DNA from: JAJPKK01 sp963781195
GTDB taxonomy: Bacteria; Pseudomonadota; Alphaproteobacteria; Rhizobiales; Xanthobacteraceae
Assembly: GCA_963781195.1 (NCBI GenBank)
Contig: CAWAEZ010000011.1
Span: 372,001-436,000, forward strand
Reading direction: 5' to 3'
Length of the DNA stretch: 64,000 nt
Shown in pieces: positions 44,649 to 52,641 of this stretch (position 1 is the stretch's first letter; every line of letters starts with the position of its first letter). A program made the position numbers and the translations under genes. Under the pieces are notes generated by a model. That model was not told the DNA's origin and searched no databases. It saw only the letters and a list, made by a program, of their open reading frames with translations.

Positions 44649-44941
44649 TCACCGGCAGGAAGTACCCGAAGGCGAAGCACCGGTTCGAGTTGAAGGGTTC
44701 GCCAATCACCGCGATCTCGGGCATATGGAAGCCACCACAGGGCAACCATCCGCCCTCGTTCACCATGCTGACAACCGCGCCCGGGCCTGACGTCGCCCCG
44801 TACCACAGCCGACAGGTCGTGGTGCTGCGTCCCGAGGATTGGGGCGCTTGGCTCCGTCTGAGCAAGAGCGAAGAGCAGCTCCTCCGCCCGCTCGACGCCG
44901 GCGCACTCGAAGCGACGACCGTGCGCGGCGAGTCGGAATGA
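44649..44941 (+). pseudogene. C-terminal fragment of an SRAP (HMCES/YedK-type) protein
   Basis: About 97 codons reading F-T-G-R-K-Y-P-K-A-K-H-R-F-E-L-K-G, then S-F-T-M-L-T-T-A-P-G-P-D-V-A-P-Y-H-S-R-Q and V-V-V-L-R-P-E-D-W. This is the C-terminal half of the SOS-associated peptidase family, which protects abasic sites via an N-terminal Cys. That Cys half is absent. The fragment is fused in frame to the IS3 OrfB remnant, giving a chimeric reading frame of 264 codons with no other repair. Confidence 0.82.
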
Positions 44942-44987
44942 GTTGCTACGGGGCTGCTCTCGACCCACGCCATCGACGTCGGCCAGC

Positions 44988-45242
44988 CTATCGCCGGAAG
45001 GCTTTCCATTTCACCGGGGTAACCCCCAGGGGCGTTCCGTTGCCCGAGCTGATCCAACCAGTCGCAGTCAACCGATAGGGGGTCTGCAGCATATAGGGAT
45101 CGCCCTGGTCGCCCTGGACCACCAAGTGGACATCTTGGTCAAGCGGGGCCCGCTCGATTGGTGCCCAGCCGTTTCTTTCATCGAAAGCTTGTTTCACTTT
45201 CCGCTCCAAAATCTCCTGTCCTGTGCCGTCCGCCAGTGGCAT
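44988..45242 (-). CDS. Small hypothetical protein (phage/plasmid-type)
   Basis: About 84 aa. The pattern N-G-W-A-P-I-E-R-A-P-L-D-Q-D-V-H-L-V-V, Y-M-L-Q-T-P-Y-R-L-T, G-W-I-S, and L-G-V-T-P-V-K-W-K resembles short uncharacterised rhizobial proteins with a W-x-P-I-x-x-A-P-L start. No function is known. An ATG at 45293 would extend it by 17 residues; no clear ribosome site marks either. It follows the SRAP fragment in the convergent direction. Confidence 0.45.
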   Translation of the reverse strand: MPLADGTGQEILERKVKQAFDERNGWAPIERAPLDQDVHLVVQGDQGDPYMLQTPYRLTATGWISSGNGTPLGVTPVKWKAFRR

Positions 45243-45289
45243 TTGCCCGATGGGCCTCGCAAGCGGACTGCGAGGCCACTGCAGCGCCG

Positions 45290-45393
45290 CCATCTAAAGA
45301 TGAAAATACAGTCAGCCCAACTTTTTCGTCACGACTGTTGCGCGTTGACAACGGAAGGCCAAGAAGCCCCCCTCCAATCCCGTCACCGGTACG
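45290..45393 (+). repeat. Diverged direct repeat, copy A
   Basis: AAAGATGAAAATACAGTCAGCCC followed by CTTTTTCG and AAGCCCCCCTCCAATCCCG-C-ACCGG, in the same order as in 46375-46449. About three quarters of bases agree by eye. Confidence 0.35.
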
Positions 45394-45403
45394 CCGCGAG
45401 GGC

Positions 45404-45601
45404 TTAGTGACGCGGCAGTCGCACGGTAAAGTAAAGATTGTGCCAGAACTCTCCGGTCGACACGACTTCAATCGAAAGGTACGGGTCGGGCAGACCAATG
45501 TGCCACTCCCGGCCCCCTTTGCCGAGCGATGCTGTAGGCTCTGGTCGTAGCCACCTCCGATTAATGGACACTGCGAAACCCGCTATACGCACCGCGCCCA
45601 A
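45404..45601 (-). CDS. Possible small hypothetical protein
   Basis: A 65-codon frame ending ...E-V-V-S-T-G-E-F-W-H-N-L-Y-F-T-V-R-L-P-R-H. The composition is protein-like but no family or ribosome site supports it. It may be a decayed gene fragment in the low-coding part of the island. Confidence 0.25.
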   Translation of the reverse strand: MGAVRIAGFAVSINRRWLRPEPTASLGKGGREWHIGLPDPYLSIEVVSTGEFWHNLYFTVRLPRH

Positions 45602-47009
45602 GAGACCTCCTTAAACCGGGCTTATCTGTTAAGACGTTCGGCACCGTTTGAATCCGACAACCTTTCTGAATTACTTTTGCAAGACGATCACCTCCGGGCG
45701 GCACGACCGTGGCCGGTGCGCCGCTCTCTCGGATTTCAAGTTGGCGCGCTCAAGATGCTCGACCCCGGCGCAACTCGCACAGACGGAGACAAAAGACCCG
45801 TGGCCCTCGGCCGTGAGTAGGACCATGGATTCGGTGCGCCCGAAGGTTCCTCTGTATGCACCTGAAGTTGCCGGTGCTGCGGGTTAAAACCGCACCATGC
45901 ACCAAATTGCGACTGGGACTCCCATGCCTGCAAACAGTCGCCCAGAGCCCCTTTACGTCACCCCATGACGCATCGAATTCAGTCTTCACTCCCGCTACGC
46001 GACGTACCCGCGGAGGGCTGCTTGAGCTAGCTTCCCGCGAGGGGCGGCTCCAAGGAAATCCAACGTAGCTCAAGTGCCTCCTCCAGCCTTTGCGAGCGAC
46101 CCCGCCCAGGCCTGCCTTGAGCAAGCCCTCGCGTGACGGCCTCCTGCTAGCGACGTCCATCCTTCCGGCTCGAGGTTTGTCTTCGCAATCAACGGGATCG
46201 CTCACAAAGTTATCTAGCTCGCCTGGACCTTCCTTAGTACCTTGGTCCTGGCGACGGCAAAGCGGTCGGGGATAGGTAAGACACATCGGAGCCGAATGAT
46301 TGTCGCTAGCGAAGACGGAGGGCAGTAGGTGGCACACGACGGATTCGCCTGGTCGTACCTGCAGCGGGGTTCCTTGAAAGGTGAAAACGGTCAGAGCCGA
46401 TCTTTTTTCGGAAGCCCCAGATCGCCCCCCAATCGTGCCGACTGGAGGGCTGTAGTGTTGGCCTAACAAACCGCAACTTTTCCTTCAGCCATGCGAAAAC
46501 CGCAGCCCTTTAAGCGATGCCGCGATTTTCGGTATCAGAGGGTGTTTGTCGCGGGAGGCCCATGGTAATGCGGGATGTAATGACCTCGGTAATCCAGGTA
46601 ATCAGGTGTGTCCAAGGGTTTTTTCTCGAGGCTTTTTTCTTCGAATTTAGTTGGATCCCCTCATCCCATGCGAGCCGCGCATCGCTGAAAAACGTGTAAC
46701 AAATTGGTGGAGTATGGGGCTTTCACACATTGAATTTGGGCAGGAACTACTGATGGGGCTCTACCTACAGAAAATCCAAGACGGCGGGGGACTTAAAGTG
46801 GGTGGCGGAGGCGGTTAAATGGTCCCACCAGCGTGCTGCCGCGAAGGGGAGGGGTGGGTATGTTGTGCACGTTGCAATGGCAGATATCGGGACGGGGCCA
46901 GGGGCAAAAAAATGCTTGTGGGGAGTTACACAATCGAACTCGATGACGGTAAGCCACCAGCCCAGCCGCAGCAAATCGCGGAAATATCCGTAAGAAATAT
47001 CCGACGAGC
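45602..47009. other. Low-coding part of the accessory island
   Basis: About 1.4 kb with no supported gene. A 239-codon minus-strand frame at 45750-46469 lacks any recognisable motif and its composition is irregular. 46500-46990 is AT-richer than its surroundings, with many stops and T-runs. I see no tRNA, CRISPR or insertion sequence. A structured RNA cannot be excluded. Confidence 0.45.
46375..46449 (+). repeat. Diverged direct repeat, copy B
   Basis: AAAGGTGAAAACGGTCAGAGCC followed by CTTTTTTCGG, AAGCCCC and CCCCCCAATCGTGCCGACTGG, aligning with copy A at 45290-45393 with gaps. Confidence 0.35.
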
Positions 47010-47051
47010 TGACGGCGAGGCCCATCGGACAGAATCAAGACCAAAAGATGA
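47010..47051 (+). repeat. 42-bp direct repeat, right copy
   Basis: Same as 40249-40290 except A at base 31 of the repeat. It lies about 60 bases upstream of the exported-protein gene. Confidence 0.85.
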
Positions 47052-47111
47052 TGGCGACCGGGGCCCACGATCATTATGAGAGCGTTGGGCGTCCGTCGGG
47101 GCGCCGGTTGC

Positions 47112-47426
47112 ATGGCGAACCAAAGGATCTCCGCCGTGTCGAAAGCTCGCAAGCCGCTTGGGGCAATGTCGGGTCTCCTGATCGCGATGGCGGCGGGGGG
47201 CGTCGCCGCCCAAAACGCCCCCGAGGCGCCGAACGGTCCGGATGGCCGCGCCGTCGCCGCGCCGGCACAAAGTCCCGGCCGCGTGTGGCAGGCGCCGGTC
47301 GGGCACCGTCAGCCCCGGCTTTCGGATGTGCCCCCTGCACCTGCCGCGCCCCCGGACGACGCCAAAGCCGACGCCGACCCGCAAAATCACATCGACGATA
47401 GGCTCCGTATCTGCCGGGGCTGCTGA
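47112..47426 (+). CDS. Small exported protein ending ICRGC
   Basis: A protein of 104 aa with a hydrophobic signal-like segment at residues 19-33 (M-S-G-L-L-I-A-M-A-A-G-G-V-A-A-Q), then a Pro/Ala/Asp-rich spacer, G-H-R-Q-P-R and the C-terminus D-R-L-R-I-C-R-G-C. I recognise the C-x-x-C tail from short unnamed rhizobial exported proteins; the two Cys might bind metal or heme-like partners, but that is inference. Three in-frame Met exist (47076, 47112, 47166); the middle was chosen. Confidence 0.6.
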   Translation: MANQRISAVSKARKPLGAMSGLLIAMAAGGVAAQNAPEAPNGPDGRAVAAPAQSPGRVWQAPVGHRQPRLSDVPPAPAAPPDDAKADADPQNHIDDRLRICRGC

Positions 47427-47539
47427 AGCTGCAGGGTCCATCGCCTGGGACTGCCGACGCCGCGGGCCTCCGTGGTCACAACGAAGGCAGCGACGCCTAC
47501 GCCGATGACGATTCCGCGGCAACGGGATAGGGTCACGGT

Positions 47540-48151
47540 ATGCGCCAGCCGGCGGATGCGGAAGGCCGAACCGTTGCAATCGTCCTGATGGCGTGGACGC
47601 TCGTCGGCGCTATCGGTCCCGCACATGCCCATGGTGGCGGTGATGTCGCTTCGGGATTCGCCGGCGGGTTTGCGCATCCGCTGTTCGGACCCGACCATGT
47701 CGCCGCCATGCTGGCGGTGGGGCTGTGGGGGGCGGTCTTGGGACCGCCGGCGCTGTGGGTCTTGCCGGTCGCATTTCCGCTGGTCATGGCGGCAGGCGGT
47801 GTTCTCGGCATCGTGGGAGTCCCGATTCCCGGGGTGGAGATCGGCATCGCCCTCTCCGCCGTCATTCTCGGCCTGATGGTGGCCTGCGCGGCGCCGGCGC
47901 CGCTTGCGGTGGCGGTGGTCCTCGTGGCCGCGTTTGCCGTGTTCCACGGTTATGCCCACGGGACTGAACTACCGGCCGGGGCCGACGCCATCGCCTTTTC
48001 GGCTGGATTTGTCCTGGCAACGGGATTGCTGCATCTCGCCGGCATCGCCTTCGGGACAGTCGGGCGCTGGCCGGTCGGTCGATTGGCGGTGCGCCTCGCC
48101 GGCGGGGCGATCGCCGTTGCCGGACTGGCATTTCTGCGGGCGGCGCTGTGA
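47540..48151 (+). CDS. hupE: HupE/UreJ-family membrane protein
   Basis: A protein of 203 aa with six membrane helices and a possible signal at residues 12-30. The family boxes are present: F-A-H-P-L-F-G-P-D-H-V-A-A-M-L-A-V-G (helix 1 region) and F-H-G-Y-A-H-G-T-E-L-P. HupE/UreJ proteins import Ni2+ for hydrogenase or urease; no hydrogenase or urease gene is present in this window. The next gene overlaps its stop. A degraded copy of its end lies at 40291-40456. Confidence 0.88.
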   Translation: MRQPADAEGRTVAIVLMAWTLVGAIGPAHAHGGGDVASGFAGGFAHPLFGPDHVAAMLAVGLWGAVLGPPALWVLPVAFPLVMAAGGVLGIVGVPIPGVEIGIALSAVILGLMVACAAPAPLAVAVVLVAAFAVFHGYAHGTELPAGADAIAFSAGFVLATGLLHLAGIAFGTVGRWPVGRLAVRLAGGAIAVAGLAFLRAAL

Positions 48152-48654
48152 CGGCGCTGCTCGGCGGCATGGCCCAGGTCTTCATTCCGGGACACCTCGT
48201 GGCGGTGGTCGCGGCGGCGCTGCTGACGGCCCAGGCCGACCTTTGGCGCACCCTGTGGCTGCTTGCGGCCTTCGCCGGCGGGTTGGCGAGCGGGCTCGGC
48301 GCGGTTGCCCTCGGGGTCGGCGAAACTCCGGCCGGCGATGCGCTGCTGGTCGCGGCTGCCCTGGGCGGGCTCGCAGCGGCCTTGGCCGTGGCTGTGCCGG
48401 CGAGCCTCGCGGCCACGCTGACCTTCGTCATCGGGCTCGGTATCGGCCTGGATTCACCCCCCGACGCGATCGCGATCCGGGATGCGGTTGTCGGCCTGAT
48501 CGGCACCGCCTGCGCCGGGGTGGCCCTGTTCGCCGCCGCGTCTGCCGCCGTGGCGCTCCTGGCAAGGCCGTGGCAGGGCATCCCGGTGCGGGTCGCGGGA
48601 TCCTGGATCGCCGCGATCGCAATTCTCGTCCTCGCTTTGCGCTGGGCCGCTTAG
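48148..48654 (+). CDS. Membrane protein, HupE-like partner
   Basis: A protein of 168 aa with five or six helices, starting at a GTG that overlaps the hupE stop (GTGA), so the two are translationally coupled. It contains I-P-G-H-L-V-A-V-V-A-A-A-L and G-L-G-I-G-L-D-S-P-P-D-A-I. It resembles a diverged HupE-like half and may form a complex with HupE. No metal-binding His motif of HupE is conserved. Confidence 0.7.
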   Translation: MTALLGGMAQVFIPGHLVAVVAAALLTAQADLWRTLWLLAAFAGGLASGLGAVALGVGETPAGDALLVAAALGGLAAALAVAVPASLAATLTFVIGLGIGLDSPPDAIAIRDAVVGLIGTACAGVALFAAASAAVALLARPWQGIPVRVAGSWIAAIAILVLALRWAA

Positions 48655-48679
48655 ACTGGATCTCCTGCCACCGATTGGC

Positions 48680-50584
48680 TTACAGGAAACCGACCGAAAG
48701 CCATGGCACCAGCGCCACCACGATGAGCGCGAGCAGCACGGCGCCGAGATAGGGCCAGACCCGCCCCATCGCTTCGTCGGGGGCAACCCGTCCGATCGCG
48801 CAGGCGGCATAGAACCCGACCCCGAACGGCGGCGCGAACAGGCCGATGCCCATGGCGAGGATCACCACCATCGCATAATGGACGTCATGGACCCCGAGGG
48901 CGCGGGCGGCGGGAAACAGCAGCGGGCCGAACAGCACGATGGCGGGAATGCCCTCCAGCACGCTGCCGAGAATGGCGAACACCACGATGGTGACGCCGAG
49001 GAAGCCGAACTGCCCGCCCGGCACCTGCTTCATCATCGCCACCAGCTGACGCGAGAAGCCGGACTGGGTGAGCGCCCACGCCATCGCGGTCGCGGTGCCG
49101 ATGATGAGCAGGATCGCGCCGGACAGCGAGGCGGTTTCGATCAGCATCGGATAGAGCCGGCGCCAGTCGAACTGGCGGTAGATGAAGAGCCCCGCCGCCA
49201 TGGTGTAGACGACACCCACCGTCGATACCTCGGTGGCGGTTGCGACCCCCTCGATCACCGCGGTGCGGATTAGGAATGGCAGCGCGAGGGCGGGGAGGGC
49301 GACGAAGAAGCTGCGCAGCACCTCGCGCGATGCCGCACGCTCGACGCCGGACAGGTCCTCGCCGCGGGACCGGTAGCGGCACACGACGACGAGGGCGATG
49401 GCCGCGACCAGCGCCGGCAGCAGCCCCCCGGTGAACAGCCCGGCGATGGAGACCCCCGTGACCGAGCCGATGGTGATCAGCACCAGGCTCGGGGGAATGG
49501 TCTCCGACATGGCGCCCGAGGCGGCGAGCAGCGCCACCAGCTCGCCGGGGCTCGCGCCGCGCCTGCGCATTTCGGGAAACAGAACCGGCGCGACCGCGGC
49601 CATGTCGGCGGCCTTGGAACCGGAGATGCCGGACACGACGTAGATGGCGCCGAGCAGCACGTAGGAGAGGCCGCCGCGGACATGGCCGATCAGCGCCGCC
49701 ATGAAGTCGACCAGCACCCGCGCCAGGCCCGCCATCTCGATCAGCAGGCCGAGAAACACGAACAGCGGTACCGACAGCAGGATCAGGTTGGAGGTGCCCT
49801 CGTCGATCCGGCTCGCCATGATGGTGAGCGGCACGCGGGTGGTGAGGGCGAGGTAGGACATCGTGGAGATGCCGAACGCGAAGGCGATCGGCACGCCGAG
49901 CGCGACGGCGAGTCCGACCATGCCGACGAAGAAGATCAGGAGGTTGAAATTGCCGAGGCCCGCGAGCAGCGGCCGCGCCAGCCACAGCGCGCCGGCGATC
50001 GCCAGCACGGCCACGAGCGCGGCCACGGCGTCGAGCGGGCGGGCCCGTTCCAGGAGCCGCGCCACCACGATCACCAGCATGAGCGCGGCGCCGACGGCAA
50101 TCGCCGCGACCCGGTAGCCGTCGCTGATCTCCAGGGCCGGCGTGGTGATGAACGATTGCACCTCGACGTATTCGCGGGCCGGCGGAATCAGCAGGACCAG
50201 GAAGGCGGCCACCACCATGGTGCCGAAAATCTCGAGGAAGGCCCGCCAGCGCGGCGGCGCCAACGAGACGAGGAAAGCGAGCCGCATGTGCTCGGCCCGG
50301 CGCAGCGCAATCACCGAGCCCAGCATCGCGAGCCACAGGAACAGCGCGGAGGCGAGCTCGTCCGACCAGGTCAGCGGCGCGTTGAAGACGTAGCGCGAAA
50401 CGACGCCGATCAGCAGCACCGCGATCTCGGCGGCGACCAGCGCGGCCGCCGGGATTTCGGTCGCGAGCGCGAGCGCGCGCTCCAGGCGCGCGAACCGCGC
50501 CGGCGCGCCCGGGCCAGCGACCGCGCCGTCGATCGCCTGCTCCGCGGCGGAAACGAGCCCCGCGCCGTCGCCGCCCGAAGCCAT
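48680..50584 (-). CDS. TRAP transporter fused small and large permease
   Basis: A protein of 634 aa. Residues 30-190 form the DctQ-like small subunit (four helices, F-N-A-P-L-T-W-S-D-E-L-A). Residues 200-634 form the DctM-like large subunit with about twelve helices, including S-G-I-S-G-S-K-A-A-D-M-A and E-T-I-P-P-S-L-V-L-I. TRAP systems import organic acids such as C4-dicarboxylates or aromatic acids using an ion gradient. It lies 4 bases downstream of the binding-protein gene. Such DctQ-M fusions are known in the family. Confidence 0.92.
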   Translation of the reverse strand: MASGGDGAGLVSAAEQAIDGAVAGPGAPARFARLERALALATEIPAAALVAAEIAVLLIGVVSRYVFNAPLTWSDELASALFLWLAMLGSVIALRRAEHMRLAFLVSLAPPRWRAFLEIFGTMVVAAFLVLLIPPAREYVEVQSFITTPALEISDGYRVAAIAVGAALMLVIVVARLLERARPLDAVAALVAVLAIAGALWLARPLLAGLGNFNLLIFFVGMVGLAVALGVPIAFAFGISTMSYLALTTRVPLTIMASRIDEGTSNLILLSVPLFVFLGLLIEMAGLARVLVDFMAALIGHVRGGLSYVLLGAIYVVSGISGSKAADMAAVAPVLFPEMRRRGASPGELVALLAASGAMSETIPPSLVLITIGSVTGVSIAGLFTGGLLPALVAAIALVVVCRYRSRGEDLSGVERAASREVLRSFFVALPALALPFLIRTAVIEGVATATEVSTVGVVYTMAAGLFIYRQFDWRRLYPMLIETASLSGAILLIIGTATAMAWALTQSGFSRQLVAMMKQVPGGQFGFLGVTIVVFAILGSVLEGIPAIVLFGPLLFPAARALGVHDVHYAMVVILAMGIGLFAPPFGVGFYAACAIGRVAPDEAMGRVWPYLGAVLLALIVVALVPWLSVGFL

Positions 50585-50588
50585 GGCG

Positions 50589-51623
50589 TCAACCCAGAGT
50601 GCCGACCTGCTTCTCCAATACCGCCCAGGCCTCCGGCCCGTATTTCTGCTTCCAGTCGGCGTAGAAGCCGGCGCTGCGCAGGGTCGCGCGGAATTTCTCC
50701 GGGTCGGTCGGGTTGAAGACCATGCCTTTGGCGGCGAGCGCGCCCTGCATGGATTCGTTGAGCTGCCGCACGTCCTCGCGCTCCTTCAGGGCGGCGCCGT
50801 TGACGTTGCGGGCCACGATCTCCTGCAGGTTCTTGGGCAGCTCCGCCCAGGCCCTGGCATTGGCGAGCGTCCAGAAGCCGTCCCACATGTGGTTGGTCAG
50901 CGAGACGTATTTCTGCACCTCGTAGAACTTGAACAGGTCGATGAGGGCGAGCGGATTTTCCTGCCCCTCGACGATCCGGGTCTGCAGCGCGGAATAAACC
51001 TCGTTGATGTTGATGCTGGTCGGCGACGCCCCGAGCGACTTGAACATCGAGGTCCATAACGGGCTCACCGGCACCCGGATCTTGAAGCCCTTGAAGTCGT
51101 CCGGCGTGTTGATCGGATGGGTGCTGCTGGTGACCTGCCGGTAGCCGTTGTCCCACATGTTGTCGAAGGCTTGGAGCCCGGCCTTCCCGATCGCGCCGCG
51201 CACGTAGCCGCCGAGCGGCCCGTCCATGGCCGCCCACACCTGGGCATAATCCTTGAAGATGAAGCCGATGCCGTTGATGGCGGCGACCGGGACATAGGTC
51301 GCGAGGATCAGGCCCGACAGATTGAACATCTGGATCGCGCCGGTGCGCAGCTGCGAGAGCATATCGGTGTCGCCGCCGAGCTGGCTGTTGGGGAACAGCT
51401 CGATCTCCATGCGCCCGCCGAACTCGTTCCTGATCTGCGCGGCCGCCTCGCGCAGCCGCACGTTCATGGGATGGGCGGCGACGTTGTTGTTGGCGTAGCG
51501 GAATATGAATTCCGCCGCGTCGCCGCGCCGGGTGAGGATTCCATACGCCGCGACGCCCGCCGCCGCGCCCGCGGTGGCCCGCAGCAGGGTGCGGCGTGTC
51601 GGTCTTCCCATGTGACGAGACAT
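50589..51623 (-). CDS. TRAP transporter substrate-binding protein, DctP family
   Basis: A protein of 344 aa with a Tat-type leader (T-R-R-T-L-L-R-A-T-A-G-A) and a DctP fold: F-R-Y-A-N-N-N-V-A-A-H-P-M-N, F-P-N-S-Q-L-G-G-D-T-D-M-L, and the arginine substrate-carboxylate segment F-K-I-R-V-P. It binds the substrate in the periplasm for the downstream fused permease. The substrate is not predictable. Confidence 0.9.
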   Translation of the reverse strand: MSRHMGRPTRRTLLRATAGAAAGVAAYGILTRRGDAAEFIFRYANNNVAAHPMNVRLREAAAQIRNEFGGRMEIELFPNSQLGGDTDMLSQLRTGAIQMFNLSGLILATYVPVAAINGIGFIFKDYAQVWAAMDGPLGGYVRGAIGKAGLQAFDNMWDNGYRQVTSSTHPINTPDDFKGFKIRVPVSPLWTSMFKSLGASPTSININEVYSALQTRIVEGQENPLALIDLFKFYEVQKYVSLTNHMWDGFWTLANARAWAELPKNLQEIVARNVNGAALKEREDVRQLNESMQGALAAKGMVFNPTDPEKFRATLRSAGFYADWKQKYGPEAWAVLEKQVGTLG

Positions 51624-51744
51624 CTGGCGTTTCCCTCATCGTTTTTTTGTTGGTGACCGCGGGGGCCGGTGAGAGCACCGCCTCGGCGTCTTGCCGGCGT
51701 TCACGCACGTCGTGATGATCGAGCGTGGCCGATCGGCTGAAACT

Positions 51745-52218
51745 TTACTCGTCGCGTCGCCAGATCTCGTATCCGATTTCCTTGGCGATCATTCCGTCGC
51801 GGATGTGGAAGTTGTGCAGCAGCCGCATCTTCACTCTGGTGCCGATCGGAAACGGACAATTCTCGAAGCCGTCGCCGGAAATGCGGAACGTGGCCCACAT
51901 GTCGTCGAATACCCGATCCGGGGTCGCGAAGCGCTCGATCGGAAGAAAGGAGATCCCCTCCGCGGAACCGAACACCCGCAGATACATCTTCTTGATCGTC
52001 TCTCGTCCCCGGTAGGTCACGCCGCGCGCCGGCGTCTCCCAGACCGCATCCTCGGTATAGAGCTTGATGCATTCGTCGATGCGGTCGGGATTCTCCTCAT
52101 GCAGGTGCATGTCGATCAAGTCGAGAGCATACTGGCATTTTTCGTCGTAGGTCTTCGGCAGCTTGCGACGGGCGAGAAGCTGTTCGACGGTCTCATGGGA
52201 TTTTTCGACGAGGGTCAT
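51745..52218 (-). CDS. NTF2/SnoaL-like protein
   Basis: A protein of 157 aa. The segment I-D-M-H-L-H-E-E-N-P-D-R-I-D-E-C-I-K-L-Y-T-E-D-A-V-W-E-T and the later strands G-R-E-T-I-K-K-M-Y fit the cone-shaped NTF2-like fold shared by steroid isomerases, SnoaL cyclases and dehydratases. The neighbours are an organic-acid TRAP system, so a role in a degradation pathway is possible. No specific catalytic pair is certain. Confidence 0.78.
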   Translation of the reverse strand: MTLVEKSHETVEQLLARRKLPKTYDEKCQYALDLIDMHLHEENPDRIDECIKLYTEDAVWETPARGVTYRGRETIKKMYLRVFGSAEGISFLPIERFATPDRVFDDMWATFRISGDGFENCPFPIGTRVKMRLLHNFHIRDGMIAKEIGYEIWRRDE

Positions 52219-52641
52219 GATCCAACTCCGCTTCGCGCTTGAATTGCAAGTCGGGCCGCGCGGCCAATGTTGAATGATTTCCAGGGCGGCGACAACACTG
52301 GCACAGGAAGGCCGTGCAGCTCGTCGCCCGAACTATGAGTTCCCTCGGTGCCGGTCGGGCGTGGGCTTGTCCATGATGACGGCGACTGAACGGGCGCGCC
52401 GCCCGAAAGCCTTCGTCGGTTGGGGTCTTGCGAAAGCCACCGCGGGCGCAGATGGGTATCGCTACGCACGTTCCACGGACAATTCGCCTTCTGGGGTACC
52501 GGTCGAGATGAAGCCGCGCCAACCGCAGATCCCTTCGGCACCGCCGTCCGCACGGAGGCAGGGAAACAGCGGCTCCGAAGCCTGCATGACGGCGCCGCGC
52601 CGGTCCGCCGTGCCCGCCCGAAGCGGCGAGGGAGGCGGCGC
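52219..52641. other. Intergenic region between divergent genes
   Basis: 423 bases between the NTF2-like gene and the helicase gene. Frames on both strands look like shadows. No repeat, RNA or terminator was recognised; both promoters should lie here. Confidence 0.4.

Larger units (their letters stand above)
40249..47051. mobile_element. Accessory island flanked by 42-bp direct repeats
   Basis: The island carries phage-type recombination genes, a phage-type regulator, two broken transposases of different families, a truncated SRAP gene and more than 1.5 kb with little coding potential. Identical 42-bp sequences (one mismatch) mark both ends, and a hupE tail relic sits at the left end while hupE lies just right of the right end. 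Consistent with a decayed prophage or integrative element, but no integrase or tRNA target is visible. Confidence 0.45.

Noticed and set aside
45750..46469. 239-codon minus-strand frame in the island
   Set aside because: No family motif, irregular composition and no ribosome site; it lies in a stretch with relics. Not supported as a gene.
48680..50584. Fused DctQ-DctM permease as a novelty
   Set aside because: Such fusions are well known in TRAP transporters, so only annotated.
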